Shown here piece after piece: positions 1 through 8,323 of a stretch of 64,000 nucleotides of DNA. The notes under the pieces are model-generated. The model saw only the letters and a program-made list of their open reading frames with translations, did not search any database and was not told the DNA's origin. Position 1 is the stretch's first letter. Each line of letters opens with the position of its first letter. The DNA comes from Nocardia asteroides. GTDB lineage: Bacteria; Actinomycetota; Actinomycetes; Mycobacteriales; Mycobacteriaceae. The DNA lies in assembly GCF_900637185.1 (NCBI RefSeq), contig NZ_LR134352.1, forward strand, positions 2,842,001-2,906,000, read 5' to 3'. The translations under genes were made by a program, and so were the position numbers.

Positions 1-11
1 TGTCGCTGAGG

Positions 12-335
12 GTGGATCCCGGTTCGATACGGGTGGGGGAGCGGCATCGAGCGGGGCACGATGCAGTTCGGCGATCGGTAGCGGAACTGGCGCTGGCTCA
101 TCTCGATGACGCCGTCGGAACGTGGTGCGACGAAATGCCGTTCGCGTGGTGGCGCCGAGTTCGCATCTTGCTTGACGCGGTTTATCGCGTAGATCGGGCT
201 TGGGCGGTGATTCGTCGCGGTGTAGCGGATGGTCAGTTCCGTGGGGGTCGAATCGAAGTCGACGGTGAGGCCGAGACGTTCATCCCATTGGGCTTCCGCG
301 GGCTCGCACCACTGCTCGCGGTTGTCGGTCGGTGA
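12..335 (+). CDS. Hypothetical protein, possibly 5'-truncated by the window edge
   Basis: I do not recognise this protein. The frame has a GTG at position 12 but is open to the left edge, so the real start may lie outside the window. It is 107 residues long from the GTG and ends at a TGA. It is rich in Arg, Ala and Trp (a Phe-Ala-Trp-Trp-Arg-Arg stretch near residue 45) and has no signal peptide or membrane segment. Codon choice is fairly GC3-rich, which favours coding, but less strongly than in the neighbouring genes. It could be the C-terminal end of a longer hypothetical protein. Confidence 0.4.
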   Translation: MDPGSIRVGERHRAGHDAVRRSVAELALAHLDDAVGTWCDEMPFAWWRRVRILLDAVYRVDRAWAVIRRGVADGQFRGGRIEVDGEAETFIPLGFRGLAPLLAVVGR

Positions 336-538
336 GGTGGTGTGAGGAGGGGGTGATGTGCTGGGCGCCGCCGTGAACCGGACGAGCGATTCGTCGGGGT
401 ATCGGCCCACGCCGTGAGAGTGATGATCGCGGTCTCCGGCACGGCGGCAATGGTGCCACAGCGTGGAGCTGGTCTCGTTGGAAGTCGGTCAGGTGTCGGG
501 CCCGGTGGTGATGGGTTGCGTGTACCTACGATGGACCG

Positions 539-1033
539 ATGGAACATCTCGTCGATGTCGCGGACCGGTTCGCTGTGGGTGAGCTCGGCTCCGAGGAATT
601 GACGATGGTGGCGGCGGATGCGTTGGCGCGAGGACTGGACTGTGCTGCACTGGTCGAGCTCGCGTGCCTTCATCGGGCGGACAGTGGAGGGGCGCCTGAT
701 CTGTTTCGGATCGCGCTCGCGCAGCTGGGGCTCGATGACCGTGCGGATGTCAGCTGGGAGCAGCGCCGAGTCGAAGTGATCGTGCGCCGAACCGAGGCAT
801 CTGCGAGAAGGGTACTGGTCGGCGACGGGGACCCGTACGAACACTGCGCGGTGATTGGAGAGTATCTGCACCAGTTGGCTCACATCGCAGATGCTCCGAT
901 GCCTGAGCTTTCCGCGTTGGCAACTGATTTCGAGGTGCTTCGAGTCGACTGGGAGGATGGCTACGGTGACCCGGCTGAACACGGGTTGGCCCTGAAACAG
1001 TCGTGTGAGAGATTGCTGGGACGCCGTGCCTGA
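539..1033 (+). CDS. Hypothetical soluble protein, 164 aa
   Basis: The function is unknown. The protein is acidic, soluble and probably all-helical, with no signal peptide or membrane segment. A TACGAT -10-like box at 527-532 lies six bases before the ATG and there is no Shine-Dalgarno sequence, so the message is probably leaderless. This spacing recurs at other genes in the window and supports the start. The gene ends about 40 bases before the convergent helical-repeat gene. Because it is small and of unknown family, I assign no role. Confidence 0.7.
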   Translation: MEHLVDVADRFAVGELGSEELTMVAADALARGLDCAALVELACLHRADSGGAPDLFRIALAQLGLDDRADVSWEQRRVEVIVRRTEASARRVLVGDGDPYEHCAVIGEYLHQLAHIADAPMPELSALATDFEVLRVDWEDGYGDPAEHGLALKQSCERLLGRRA

Positions 1034-1072
1034 GTTGACACCGACCATTTCGGCCGGCGTCAACCTTCAGCG

Positions 1073-2323
1073 CTAGGCCTCCTTGGACAACGTTGACGCG
1101 GTGTCGTCCAAGCCGCAGGTGTGGGCCCTGGCCGTGAGGAGTTTGCGGGCTCGGGTGGGGAGTTCTTCGGTGATCGAGGTGATGGTTTGCCAGGCGGTGT
1201 GGTGGGTGGGGTCCAGGAGGTCGACGAGGGTGTCGAGTTCGGGCATGTCGTCGAGGAGGGTGAGGACCCGGGTTCGGGGGGCGCCTTCGACGAGGAGGGC
1301 CAGGGGGAGCATGGTGGGGGCTTCGGGGCTGGCCAGGATGATGAGGGCGCGGAGGGAGTCGTCGGGTTCGGCTAGGACTCGTTCGGCGATGCAGCGTTGC
1401 TGGGTGGGGTCGAGGTGGGGGACCAGGGGGAGGAGGTCGAGCCAGAGGTTCTGGGTGAGGGAGATGTCGGAGACTCGGGTGAGGGTGGCCGGGTCGTGCA
1501 TGACGGGGCGTTGGGCCAGGCGTTGGAGGCCGGTGATGGCCATGCCCGCGGCGACGGGGAGGAGAGCGTCCCAGGCGTCGAGTTGGTTGACGGCGGTGAG
1601 GAGGCCGTCGAGGATCTCGTCATCTTGTTCGGCGACGATGTCGGCCATGCGGGCGCGTTCCTCGGGGCCGATGAGGTCGAGGAGGGAGATGGCGTCGGCC
1701 CATTTCTCCTCGGCGTACATGGCGGTGACCATGCCGGGGACGCGGTCGGTGACCATGTTGAGCAGGCGTTCGGCCTGGGAGCTGTCCTCGAGGTGGAGGC
1801 CGACCTGGAGGATGTCGCTGTCGGCGGCCTGGGGGAGGGCGGCGAAGAGGATGGAGTCGGGCATGGCGCCGGCGAGGCGGCCCATGGTCAGGTAGTCGCC
1901 GCGGTCGATCAGTTCCTTGGCGACCTCGGCGGCCATGGTGTCGGGGACGCGGGCGATGACCTCGGCGGCGCGTTTGGGGTCGAGGAGAACCGTCGCGTCG
2001 GCGAGGAACTTGGGGGACAGGTTCTCGGCGATGCCGACGGCGCGGGCGGGCTCGACGGCGCCGGCGACCGCGGCGGCCAGGGCGGGGCCGAGGGCTTTCT
2101 CGGCGACCAGGGCGGCGATGGGCTTGGGGACCAGTTTCACGGCGGCGGCGACGCGTTGCATGCGCAGGACGTCGCGGCCGGACATCTCGTCGCTGACCTG
2201 GTCGCGGAAAGCCTTGATGGCAGTGGGGGTCTGGGTCTTCAGGAAGTCCAGCTCGGTGGGCTCTATGTCGAGGACCCTGGCCAGTTTCGCGATTTCTGCG
2301 ATGGTGTGGCGGACACTGGTCAT
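1073..2323 (-). CDS. Uncharacterised helical-repeat protein, 416 aa
   Basis: This is the second gene of a two-gene operon; its ATG overlaps the TGA of the upstream 71-aa gene by four bases. The protein is Leu/Ala/Asp-rich and predicted all-alpha. It contains repeated units resembling those of MgtE-N or HEAT-like scaffolds, for example stretches centred on Leu-Leu-Asp-Pro, Ala-Ala-Glu-Val and Leu-Leu-Asp-Leu-Ile. There is no signal peptide and no membrane segment, so it is probably cytoplasmic. It could be a protein-interaction scaffold working with the small upstream protein. The family is not known to me and no enzymatic motif is visible. Confidence 0.8.
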   Translation of the reverse strand: MTSVRHTIAEIAKLARVLDIEPTELDFLKTQTPTAIKAFRDQVSDEMSGRDVLRMQRVAAAVKLVPKPIAALVAEKALGPALAAAVAGAVEPARAVGIAENLSPKFLADATVLLDPKRAAEVIARVPDTMAAEVAKELIDRGDYLTMGRLAGAMPDSILFAALPQAADSDILQVGLHLEDSSQAERLLNMVTDRVPGMVTAMYAEEKWADAISLLDLIGPEERARMADIVAEQDDEILDGLLTAVNQLDAWDALLPVAAGMAITGLQRLAQRPVMHDPATLTRVSDISLTQNLWLDLLPLVPHLDPTQQRCIAERVLAEPDDSLRALIILASPEAPTMLPLALLVEGAPRTRVLTLLDDMPELDTLVDLLDPTHHTAWQTITSITEELPTRARKLLTARAHTCGLDDTASTLSKEA

Positions 2324-2535
2324 AGTCCCAGAACCTTTCGGACGGCCGGGCGCGCCATGCGCGGGATGAGGTGCATGCCCTCGCCGAGGGCGTCGTCCAT
2401 CGCGGCCTTGCGGGCGGCCAGGGCTGATTCCACGAAGGTGTTCAGGCGGGTGAGGTCGGTGGGGTCGAGGGTCGCGAACTCCGCCGGCGGAGGGGCTCCG
2501 AGGGTCGCGGTCAGCTGGTCGAGGCGGTCCGGCAC
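2320..2535 (-). CDS. Small conserved hypothetical protein, 71 aa
   Basis: This is the first gene of the operon with the 416-aa helical-repeat protein, overlapping it by four bases (ATGA), which implies translational coupling. The product is a 71-residue, predicted mostly helical, soluble protein with an Ala-Pro-Pro-Pro turn near residue 15 and a basic C-terminal helix (Arg-Pro-Ala-Val-Arg-Lys-Val). No domain is recognised. The conserved coupling suggests the two products act together. Its reality rests on the tight overlap and GC3-rich codon use. Confidence 0.75.
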   Translation of the reverse strand: MPDRLDQLTATLGAPPPAEFATLDPTDLTRLNTFVESALAARKAAMDDALGEGMHLIPRMARPAVRKVLGL

Positions 2536-2668
2536 CGAAAGAGCTCCTTCGATAGTGTTGTGGCAGTGGCGATTACACGATAGCGGTGGGGGAGCGCCGG
2601 CGCTTCTTCGGTTGGGTGCGCGGTGGACGATTTACGGCTCGTCGCCGACCGGTGGTGCGGCTGGGCCG

Positions 2669-4486
2669 CTAGCGGAAGCCGATGATGTCGAGGGTGGCGT
2701 CGCCGATCGCCTCGTTGTTCTGGCAGACCATCAGTACCGCGGAGGAGATCGGGAGCAGTCGCGGGACAGTCTGTTTGGGGCGGCACGAGCTGGCGAAAGA
2801 AGTTGTGCTGGGGCTGCTCAGGTTTCGGCGGTCCCAGAGCGACAGACCCGGGGATTCGTCGAAGTTCAGGTTGATGATCTGATCGGTGAGGAAGAGCAGG
2901 GAGTCGCGGCTCCACGCGGTCAGTTCTGGAACCGGTGTGCTCGCGGTGTCGTGGATGCTCGTCAGGGCAGCGGTGTGTTCGCCGGCGGGCGCCGAGTTCG
3001 GTTGTCTGACCAGGACCGCCGGGCCGTCGGGATCCGCGGCAGAGGGCCGGGTGCCGGATCGGATAGGAGCGCTGGCGAGCTGGTCCGGTGCGTTCGCGAG
3101 GAGGTACGCCGCACCTGGATCGCCCCAACTCGCCATGAGGGTGTTCGACAGCAGGTCGAGGTCGGGTTGGCTGTCGGCGGGGAGGTCGCGGCTGCCGACA
3201 ACGTCGCCGGTGCGGGCGCTCAATGCGGTGATGCGCCAGGTCGAGCCGCATTTCAGCAGGTGGTAAATCGCAGCTGCGGTGACCTGGATGGGTGTGTCCG
3301 TGGATTTGCAGCCGGAATCCGAACGGGATGTCGACCATCGACGGACGGCGGTTCGAGCGTCGTATGCCTCGATGCGCCTGGTGGTTTCGACGATCAGATC
3401 GTCGGCCGCGGGGGTGTCGAAGAGCCGGCCGGGCCGATCCTTTTCGTCGACGGTGAAGTCGTTGTCGTCGTCGGATGTCCACAAAATGTGGCCGGTGACG
3501 GCGTCGAAGGTGATGCGGTGTGACTGGTCGCCGGGACCCTCCCAGCGAGTCGTCACCACGGAGCGGTCGGACGTGACGATGGTCGTTCCGCGTTCGAGAG
3601 CGAACACGCGCTTTCCCGATTGCGGGCGGCGTAGGTAGTGCCAGCGTGGTTCGCCGGTCGCGCCGTCGTAGGCGCGCAGGCCGTCGACGCCCGCGACGAT
3701 GAAGCCGGTGCCCGCCGGGAGGACTTGGCGGCCGGTCGCTTCGGGTCTGTTGTTGAGCGGTGGGAGTTCGAGTCGGTAGGCCTCGGCGGTCACGCGGGCG
3801 GGGAGGGCGGGCGGTGTGGTCGAATCGGCTGTGCGGTGGTCGATATTGGCGTTGTCGTCGCCGGCGTGGATCGCGAGGGCGCCGACGGTGGCGGCGATGA
3901 CCAGGCCGGCGGTGGTCGCCACCGCGACCGCACCTCGGCCGATCGTGCGGGACACGCCCATGTGAATCGTGAGGGGCAGGACGAGGATCGCGCCGATGCC
4001 GACCAGGATCGTCGCGGCGGCCGCGGTGGGCAGTTGGGTGAAGTAGGGCAGGGTGGCGCGGAGGGTGTCGTAGCTGCTCGGCAGGTGTTCGCGCCAAGTC
4101 ATTCCGGCCAGGATCACGATCATGAGCACGATGGCCGCGGTGGCGAACTGTTCCCAGTCGTGCTGGCGGGTCCACAGGTCGACGGTGCGGCGGCGGCCGG
4201 CGAGCCAGGCGGCGAGGGTGATGAGCAGGGTCAGGCCGCCGAGAACCGCCGCGACCATCGCGAACTGGGTCGGCTGGGCCAAGGATTCGCGGACCGAGAC
4301 CGCGGTGGTGCCGAAACGGCTGACGAGCGCCAGGATCACGCCGCCCGCCAGCAGGCCCGTGCCGACGGCGGCGGCGACTGCGCGAAGGCGGGAGAGCTGG
4401 CCGAGGGGGCGTTCCAGTGTCGGTAGGGAGGTGGGCGGATCGTCGAGTGTGGTGCGTGTTCGGTCGGCCGACGTGCTGTCCCCCAC
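2669..4486 (-). CDS. Membrane protein with extracytoplasmic PQQ-like beta-propeller, 605 aa
   Basis: The N-terminal third has about five hydrophobic membrane segments (roughly residues 34-58, 74-96, 112-130, 155-178 and 184-208). An odd number of segments with a basic cytoplasmic N-terminus places the remaining ~390 residues outside. That part has repeated PQQ/WD-like units (Gly-Leu-Arg-Ala-Tyr-Asp-Gly-Ala-Thr-Gly-Glu, Ile-Glu-Ala-Tyr-Asp-Ala-Arg-Thr), as in BamB or quinoprotein propellers. No quinone-dehydrogenase catalytic residues are apparent, so a binding or sensing role is more likely than catalysis. The start is a GTG preceded by a GAGGGG Shine-Dalgarno sequence. It is transcribed divergently from the 53-aa gene. 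Confidence 0.8.
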   Translation of the reverse strand: MGDSTSADRTRTTLDDPPTSLPTLERPLGQLSRLRAVAAAVGTGLLAGGVILALVSRFGTTAVSVRESLAQPTQFAMVAAVLGGLTLLITLAAWLAGRRRTVDLWTRQHDWEQFATAAIVLMIVILAGMTWREHLPSSYDTLRATLPYFTQLPTAAAATILVGIGAILVLPLTIHMGVSRTIGRGAVAVATTAGLVIAATVGALAIHAGDDNANIDHRTADSTTPPALPARVTAEAYRLELPPLNNRPEATGRQVLPAGTGFIVAGVDGLRAYDGATGEPRWHYLRRPQSGKRVFALERGTTIVTSDRSVVTTRWEGPGDQSHRITFDAVTGHILWTSDDDNDFTVDEKDRPGRLFDTPAADDLIVETTRRIEAYDARTAVRRWSTSRSDSGCKSTDTPIQVTAAAIYHLLKCGSTWRITALSARTGDVVGSRDLPADSQPDLDLLSNTLMASWGDPGAAYLLANAPDQLASAPIRSGTRPSAADPDGPAVLVRQPNSAPAGEHTAALTSIHDTASTPVPELTAWSRDSLLFLTDQIINLNFDESPGLSLWDRRNLSSPSTTSFASSCRPKQTVPRLLPISSAVLMVCQNNEAIGDATLDIIGFR

Positions 4487-4620
4487 GAAACTGTCCCCCT
4501 CGTCTGTTCGTTCGGCCGCGGGTGGTGCGGCCCGGAACAGCGTATTCGGTCTGTGGTTTCGGCGCTGATCGCCGGATGGTCGCTTGCCGGATACTCTGGA
4601 AGTGAACGAGGGGAGCGGCG

Positions 4621-4782
4621 ATGTCCGAGCAGTATGACGGTGATCCGCGGGCGAAGTGGCGGGAGCTTCCGCCGGAACCCGAGGCGTTCATCGAAGAGAC
4701 GACGGTCGAGACCAGGGCGGCGGATCTGGGGGTTCCCGCGGTCGATCTCACCGAGGAGTTCGTGCGCAAGTACGGGCTGTGA
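4621..4782 (+). CDS. Small conserved hypothetical protein, 53 aa
   Basis: This short frame encodes a 53-residue acidic protein that begins Met-Ser-Glu-Gln-Tyr-Asp and ends Val-Arg-Lys-Tyr-Gly-Leu. A GAGGGGAGCG ribosome binding site precedes the ATG with good spacing. Codon use is typical of the genome. It has no membrane segment and is dominated by Glu, Arg and Pro, so it may be partly disordered. It is divergent from the propeller membrane gene and convergent with the MoaD-like gene. Its function is unknown. Confidence 0.65.
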   Translation: MSEQYDGDPRAKWRELPPEPEAFIEETTVETRAADLGVPAVDLTEEFVRKYGL

Positions 4783-4830
4783 CGACGAGACCGGGACGAT
4801 GCCCGTCGGGCACGTCACGGACTGGTCGGT

Positions 4831-5103
4831 TCATCCGCCGGCGACGGCGGGGATGATCATCAGCTCGGTGGTCGCGGACAGTGGCGTGTCGACGCCGTCC
4901 AAAGTGCGGCATTCGTCGCCGTCTATGTAGAAATTGACGTAGCGGCGGAGGGTGCCGCGTTCGTCGCGGAGGCGGCGTTCGAGGGCGGGGGATCGGGTGC
5001 GGAGGGTGTCGAGGACGTCGCGCAGGGTCGGGCCCTCGATGTCGAGTTCGTGGGCGCCGTCGGCGTAGGGGCGCAGGGCGGAGGGGAGCAGGACGCGGGC
5101 CAT
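4831..5103 (-). CDS. MoaD/ThiS-family ubiquitin-like protein
   Basis: This 90-residue protein has the beta-grasp pattern of the MoaD/ThiS sulphur carriers and ends in a Gly-Gly pair. In family members the terminal Gly is adenylated and then thiocarboxylated or conjugated. A long insertion-free core with Leu-Arg-Pro-Tyr-Ala-Asp-Gly near the N-terminus is typical. It lies three bases downstream of the BNR-repeat protein and is therefore in the same operon. No molybdopterin or thiamine gene is nearby, so neither pathway is implied. It may be a dedicated sulphur carrier or ubiquitin-like modifier for its partner. Confidence 0.8.
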   Translation of the reverse strand: MARVLLPSALRPYADGAHELDIEGPTLRDVLDTLRTRSPALERRLRDERGTLRRYVNFYIDGDECRTLDGVDTPLSATTELMIIPAVAGG

Positions 5104-5106
5104 GGG

Positions 5107-6204
5107 TCAGCCGACGACGGCGGCGCGGACGCACAGGACGTCGGGGAGTTTGTCGGCGACGAGGTGCCAGTGGTCGCCCTCGTCGGGGCTGCAGTAGACC
5201 TCGCCGTTGCGGGTGCCGAAGTAGATGCCGGTGGGGTCGGCGTCGTCGGCGCACATCGCGTCGCGCATGACGGCGGCCCAGAACGGCACCCGCGGAAGAC
5301 CTTCCGTGCTCGCCGACCAGGTCTGACCTGCGTCTTCGCTGCGGTAGACGGCGCAGGTGGCGTCGGGTGGGAAGCGGAAACGGTCCATGTCGGCGACCAG
5401 CGGGAAGGTGTAGACGACGCCGGAGCGCCGCGGGTGGGCGACGATCGGGAAGCCGAAATTCGACGGCGGCAGGGCCGCGTCGATGGACTGCCAGGTCGTG
5501 CCGTCGTCGGTGCTGCGGAAGACGCCGCCGTGATTCTGCAGGTAGAGGGTGCTCGGGGTGTCGGCGTCGCGGGCGACCTTGTGCACGCACTGGCCCCATT
5601 CGGGCAGTTCGCCTGGTAGGAAATCGGCGGTCACGCCCTTGTTGGTCGGCTGCCAGGACGCGCCGCCGTCGGCGGTCTGATAGACGCCGCCGGTCGACAT
5701 GGCGACCGCGAGTCGCTGGTTGTCGGTGGGGTGCGGCAGGACGGTGTGCAGCGCCAGGCCACCGCCGCCCGGCTCCCACTGCGGGCGGTGCGGATGCTCC
5801 CACAGCCCTCTGACCAGCGTGAAAGATCTACCGCCGTCGGTGGAACGGAACAGCGCCGACGGTTCGACGCCCGCGTAGACGACATCGGGTTCGGCCGCGG
5901 TCGCCGGGGCGATCTGCCAGACACCCTGGAGCGCGGCGTCGGTGTCGTCGGGGAAGGACAGCGGGGCGTCGTCGGGTTCGGTCCAGGTCTGCCCCAGATC
6001 GTCGCTGGCCACCATGGTCGGGCCGAAGTGGCTGTTCAGGACGCCGGCGAGCAGGCGCGGGGTGGCCCGGCGAGTGTCGATGGCCAGGGCTTTCACGTCG
6101 GCCACCGGGAACTGGGGTGGGCTGACGGTCCAGCTCGCGCGGCCGTCCGAGCTCCGGGCCAGGAACAACCCTTTGCGAGTTCCGATTCCGAGCAGCACGT
6201 CCAT
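5107..6204 (-). CDS. BNR-repeat (sialidase/WD40-like) beta-propeller protein
   Basis: The 365-residue product carries several Asp-box (BNR) motifs of the Ser-x-Asp-x-Gly-x-x-Trp type: Ser-Asp-Asp-Leu-Gly-Gln-Thr-Trp, Ser-Thr-Asp-Asp-Gly-Thr-Thr-Trp and Ser-Glu-Asp-Ala-Gly-Gln-Thr-Trp. These are typical of exo-alpha-sialidase-like and photosystem assembly-like propellers. The start is the ATG at 6204: a GGAGG Shine-Dalgarno sequence lies seven bases upstream, while the frame also stays open further upstream. There is no signal peptide, so true sialidase activity is doubtful. It is co-transcribed with the MoaD/ThiS-like gene, a pairing that suggests joint function of unknown nature. Confidence 0.85.
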   Translation of the reverse strand: MDVLLGIGTRKGLFLARSSDGRASWTVSPPQFPVADVKALAIDTRRATPRLLAGVLNSHFGPTMVASDDLGQTWTEPDDAPLSFPDDTDAALQGVWQIAPATAAEPDVVYAGVEPSALFRSTDGGRSFTLVRGLWEHPHRPQWEPGGGGLALHTVLPHPTDNQRLAVAMSTGGVYQTADGGASWQPTNKGVTADFLPGELPEWGQCVHKVARDADTPSTLYLQNHGGVFRSTDDGTTWQSIDAALPPSNFGFPIVAHPRRSGVVYTFPLVADMDRFRFPPDATCAVYRSEDAGQTWSASTEGLPRVPFWAAVMRDAMCADDADPTGIYFGTRNGEVYCSPDEGDHWHLVADKLPDVLCVRAAVVG

Positions 6205-6387
6205 TGCCGACCTCCAGGTCGTCGCACCGGCGCGAACGAAAATGAGCCTACTCCGCGGCAACGTAAGGGCCGCGAGATCTCGGTCGGTAAGGGATACTGG
6301 TCCGATCGTGTCGCGACCCGCCGCACGAGCGTGACATTTTCGCGACCATTTCGTAATGTGTCAGAGACTTGTTCTCGACAGTAGCTG

Positions 6388-7029
6388 GTGATTGATATCG
6401 TGCCTGGTCAACATCGCACTCCCGCGCCCCCTTCGGGGCGCATGTCGCTGACTGTCTGCAGCCTCGCGGCGACTGTTCCCGGAATGCTGTGGATGGCCTT
6501 GCGGCCCGGCGCGACCGAGGTGCAGCAGGTCGCGTCCGTGCAGCCGGTCACGCCCGCGGCCATCGAGATCGACCCGCTGCCCGCGTTGACCCACGACGAG
6601 CCGACCATCGCGCCCGCGCCCGTGGCGGCCGACGACGAGATGGCGTCGCTGTCGGCGGAGAAGCTGAAGTACCTGTGCTCGACCGAGTGGAAGGGCACGC
6701 AGCCGCACGTCGCGCAGGTCAGTCACATGATCCAGAAGATGTTCGGGCTCTCCGACATCGGCGGCGCGCACGGGCGCTACGACGGCGACCACGGCGCGGG
6801 CCTCGCGCTCGACCTCATGACGCAGAACCCCGCGCAGGGTGACGCGATGGCCGCGTTCATCCTGGCCAACAAGGCGCGGTTCGGTGTCACCTATGTGATC
6901 TGGCAGCAGCGCTACAACGACGGCAGCGGCTGGTCGTACATGGAGGACCGGGGCAGCCCGACCCAGAACCACTACGACCACGTGCACGTGTCGTTCTCGT
7001 CCTACGGTGCCGCGAACCTTACCTGCTGA
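6388..7029 (+). CDS. Secreted or membrane-anchored protein with peptidase-like (ARB_07466-type) C-terminal domain
   Basis: The 213-residue product has a hydrophobic N-terminal segment (roughly residues 19-37) followed by an Ala/Pro-rich linker. A C-terminal globular domain of about 125 residues begins at Leu-Lys-Tyr-Leu-Cys. That domain has conserved His and Asp residues in His-Gly-Arg-Tyr-Asp-Gly-Asp-His and in Tyr-Asp-His-Val-His-Val at the end, a pattern seen in secreted actinobacterial metallopeptidase-like domains. A cell-wall role is inferred only. The start is uncertain: GTG 6388, GTG 6400 and ATG 6442 are possible and none has a clear ribosome binding site. A perfect hairpin follows the gene. 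Confidence 0.75.
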   Translation: MIDIVPGQHRTPAPPSGRMSLTVCSLAATVPGMLWMALRPGATEVQQVASVQPVTPAAIEIDPLPALTHDEPTIAPAPVAADDEMASLSAEKLKYLCSTEWKGTQPHVAQVSHMIQKMFGLSDIGGAHGRYDGDHGAGLALDLMTQNPAQGDAMAAFILANKARFGVTYVIWQQRYNDGSGWSYMEDRGSPTQNHYDHVHVSFSSYGAANLTC

Positions 7030-7073
7030 CACCGCCCGGCGGTGTTTCATCTAGGCATATCCCCACGCGAATC

Positions 7074-7102
7074 GAGCCACCCTCCTACGGTGAGGGTGGC
7101 TC
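7074..7102 (+). terminator. Rho-independent-like hairpin
   Basis: A perfect 11-bp inverted repeat (GAGCCACCCTC and its complement) encloses a 7-base loop. There is no T-run. It lies between the secreted-protein gene and the SDR gene and probably ends the upstream transcript. Confidence 0.7.
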
Positions 7103-7127
7103 AGTTCTCGCGAGGAGGTATGTGGAC

Positions 7128-7862
7128 ATGGGACGGTTGGCCGGCAAGGTCGCGGTGATCAGCGGCGGAGCGCGCGGGATGGGCGCCGCGCACGCGCGCC
7201 GGTTCGTCGCCGAAGGCGCGTCGGTGGTTCTGGGCGATGTGCTCGACGCCGAAGGCGCCGTCGTCGCCAAGGAACTCGGGGATTCCGCGATCTACCGGCA
7301 CCTCGATGTGCGCGAGCCCGAGCAGTGGGCGGCCGTGGTCGCCGCCGCGGTGGAGACCTTCGGCGGGCTGCACGTGCTGGTGAACAACGCGGGCATCGTC
7401 AACGGGAATCTGCTGGTCGACTTCGCGCTCGACGAATGGCAGCGGATCATCGACATCAATCTGACCGGGACCTTCCTCGGGATGCAGGCCGCGGTGCCGG
7501 CCATGACCGGCGGCGGGTCGATCGTGAACATCTCCTCGGTCGAGGGGATGCGCGGCAGCCCGGGGTTGCACGGTTACACCGCAACCAAATTCGCGGTGCG
7601 CGGGCTCACCAAGTCGGCCGCCTTGGAACTGGCGGCGCAGGGGATCCGGGTGAACTCGGTGCATCCCGGGCTGATCAGCACGCCGATGACCGAGGGGATT
7701 CCGCCGGACTTCCTGCAGATTCCGGTGAAGCGGGCGGCCGAGCCGGACGAGGTGTCGGCGTTGGTGGCGTATCTGGCTTCGGATGAGTCGTCGTATTCGA
7801 CGGGGGCGGAGTTCGTGGTGGATGGTGGGTTGACGGTGGGGGTGCCACACAAGAGTTTCTGA
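7128..7862 (+). CDS. Short-chain dehydrogenase/reductase (hydroxysteroid dehydrogenase-like)
   Basis: This is a classical SDR of 244 residues. It has the N-terminal nucleotide-binding motif Ser-Gly-Gly-Ala-Arg-Gly-Met-Gly, the Asn-Asn-Ala-Gly motif, an active-site Ser in Asn-Ile-Ser-Ser and the catalytic Tyr-x-x-x-Lys (Tyr-Thr-Ala-Thr-Lys). The Asp after the second strand (Gly-Asp-Val-Leu) favours NAD(H). The overall sequence resembles actinobacterial 3-alpha/20-beta-hydroxysteroid dehydrogenases, but the substrate cannot be fixed from sequence. An AGGAGG sequence at 7113-7118 sits nine bases before the ATG at 7128, which I prefer to the GTG at 7122 that lies only three bases from it. Confidence 0.9.
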   Translation: MGRLAGKVAVISGGARGMGAAHARRFVAEGASVVLGDVLDAEGAVVAKELGDSAIYRHLDVREPEQWAAVVAAAVETFGGLHVLVNNAGIVNGNLLVDFALDEWQRIIDINLTGTFLGMQAAVPAMTGGGSIVNISSVEGMRGSPGLHGYTATKFAVRGLTKSAALELAAQGIRVNSVHPGLISTPMTEGIPPDFLQIPVKRAAEPDEVSALVAYLASDESSYSTGAEFVVDGGLTVGVPHKSF

Positions 7863-7960
7863 CGGATGGTGGACCGGGGCTGTCGTCATGGTCAGCGCGT
7901 TGGCTGCGCAGGCCGAGCCGACTCCCCGGTCATGCCCACCGGCATGGCGGCCGCCCGGGA

Positions 7961-8323
7961 TCAGGCGCAGCCGGAGTTCAATCCGTAGAGGTGTACCGTT
8001 CCGGTGTAGTCGTGGACATACAGGAGCCACGGCGTCTGGTCACATCCCCGAACGGAGCGTTCGATCGCGAACGGTAGGGGCCACCGGCGGTCGGCCGGTT
8101 CCGACCCGCCATGGAGCGTCGTGAGCCGTTCGTACTCGGCGCTGCCTTCCGGCGCCGAATCGATGCGGGAATACTTCGTGTCGTCGATCCGTGGTGGGGG
8201 TGTGAACATCCACGTCCACGAACCGTAGGTCACCGAGTACCAGGCGTCGATCGCCAAGGCGGACAGGCCGATACCCAGTACGGCTGCGACGGCTGCCAGT
8301 GTGTTGCGTGTCGACAGCGTCAC
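7961..8323 (-). CDS. Membrane-anchored extracytoplasmic protein, possible immunity or accessory protein
   Basis: The 120-residue product has one N-terminal membrane segment (about residues 8-29) and then a ~90-residue soluble part predicted to be outside, with two Cys (one before Asp-Gln-Thr-Pro, one next to the C-terminus) that could form a disulphide. The GTG start overlaps the stop of the amidase-domain gene by four bases (GTGA), fixing the start. It is the last gene of the type VII cluster. Its location makes it a candidate immunity protein for a cell-wall-acting effector, which is inference; no family is recognised. Confidence 0.75.
   Translation of the reverse strand: MTLSTRNTLAAVAAVLGIGLSALAIDAWYSVTYGSWTWMFTPPPRIDDTKYSRIDSAPEGSAEYERLTTLHGGSEPADRRWPLPFAIERSVRGCDQTPWLLYVHDYTGTVHLYGLNSGCA

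Noticed and set aside
233..1063. 276-codon minus-strand gene at the left end
   Set aside because: It is antisense to the 164-aa gene with its leaderless box; composition (Arg/Pro/Ser-rich) looks non-coding.
1397..3523. 708-codon plus-strand frame
   Set aside because: It is antisense to the helical-repeat and propeller genes. Its Gly/Asp/Val-rich make-up is typical of a shadow frame.
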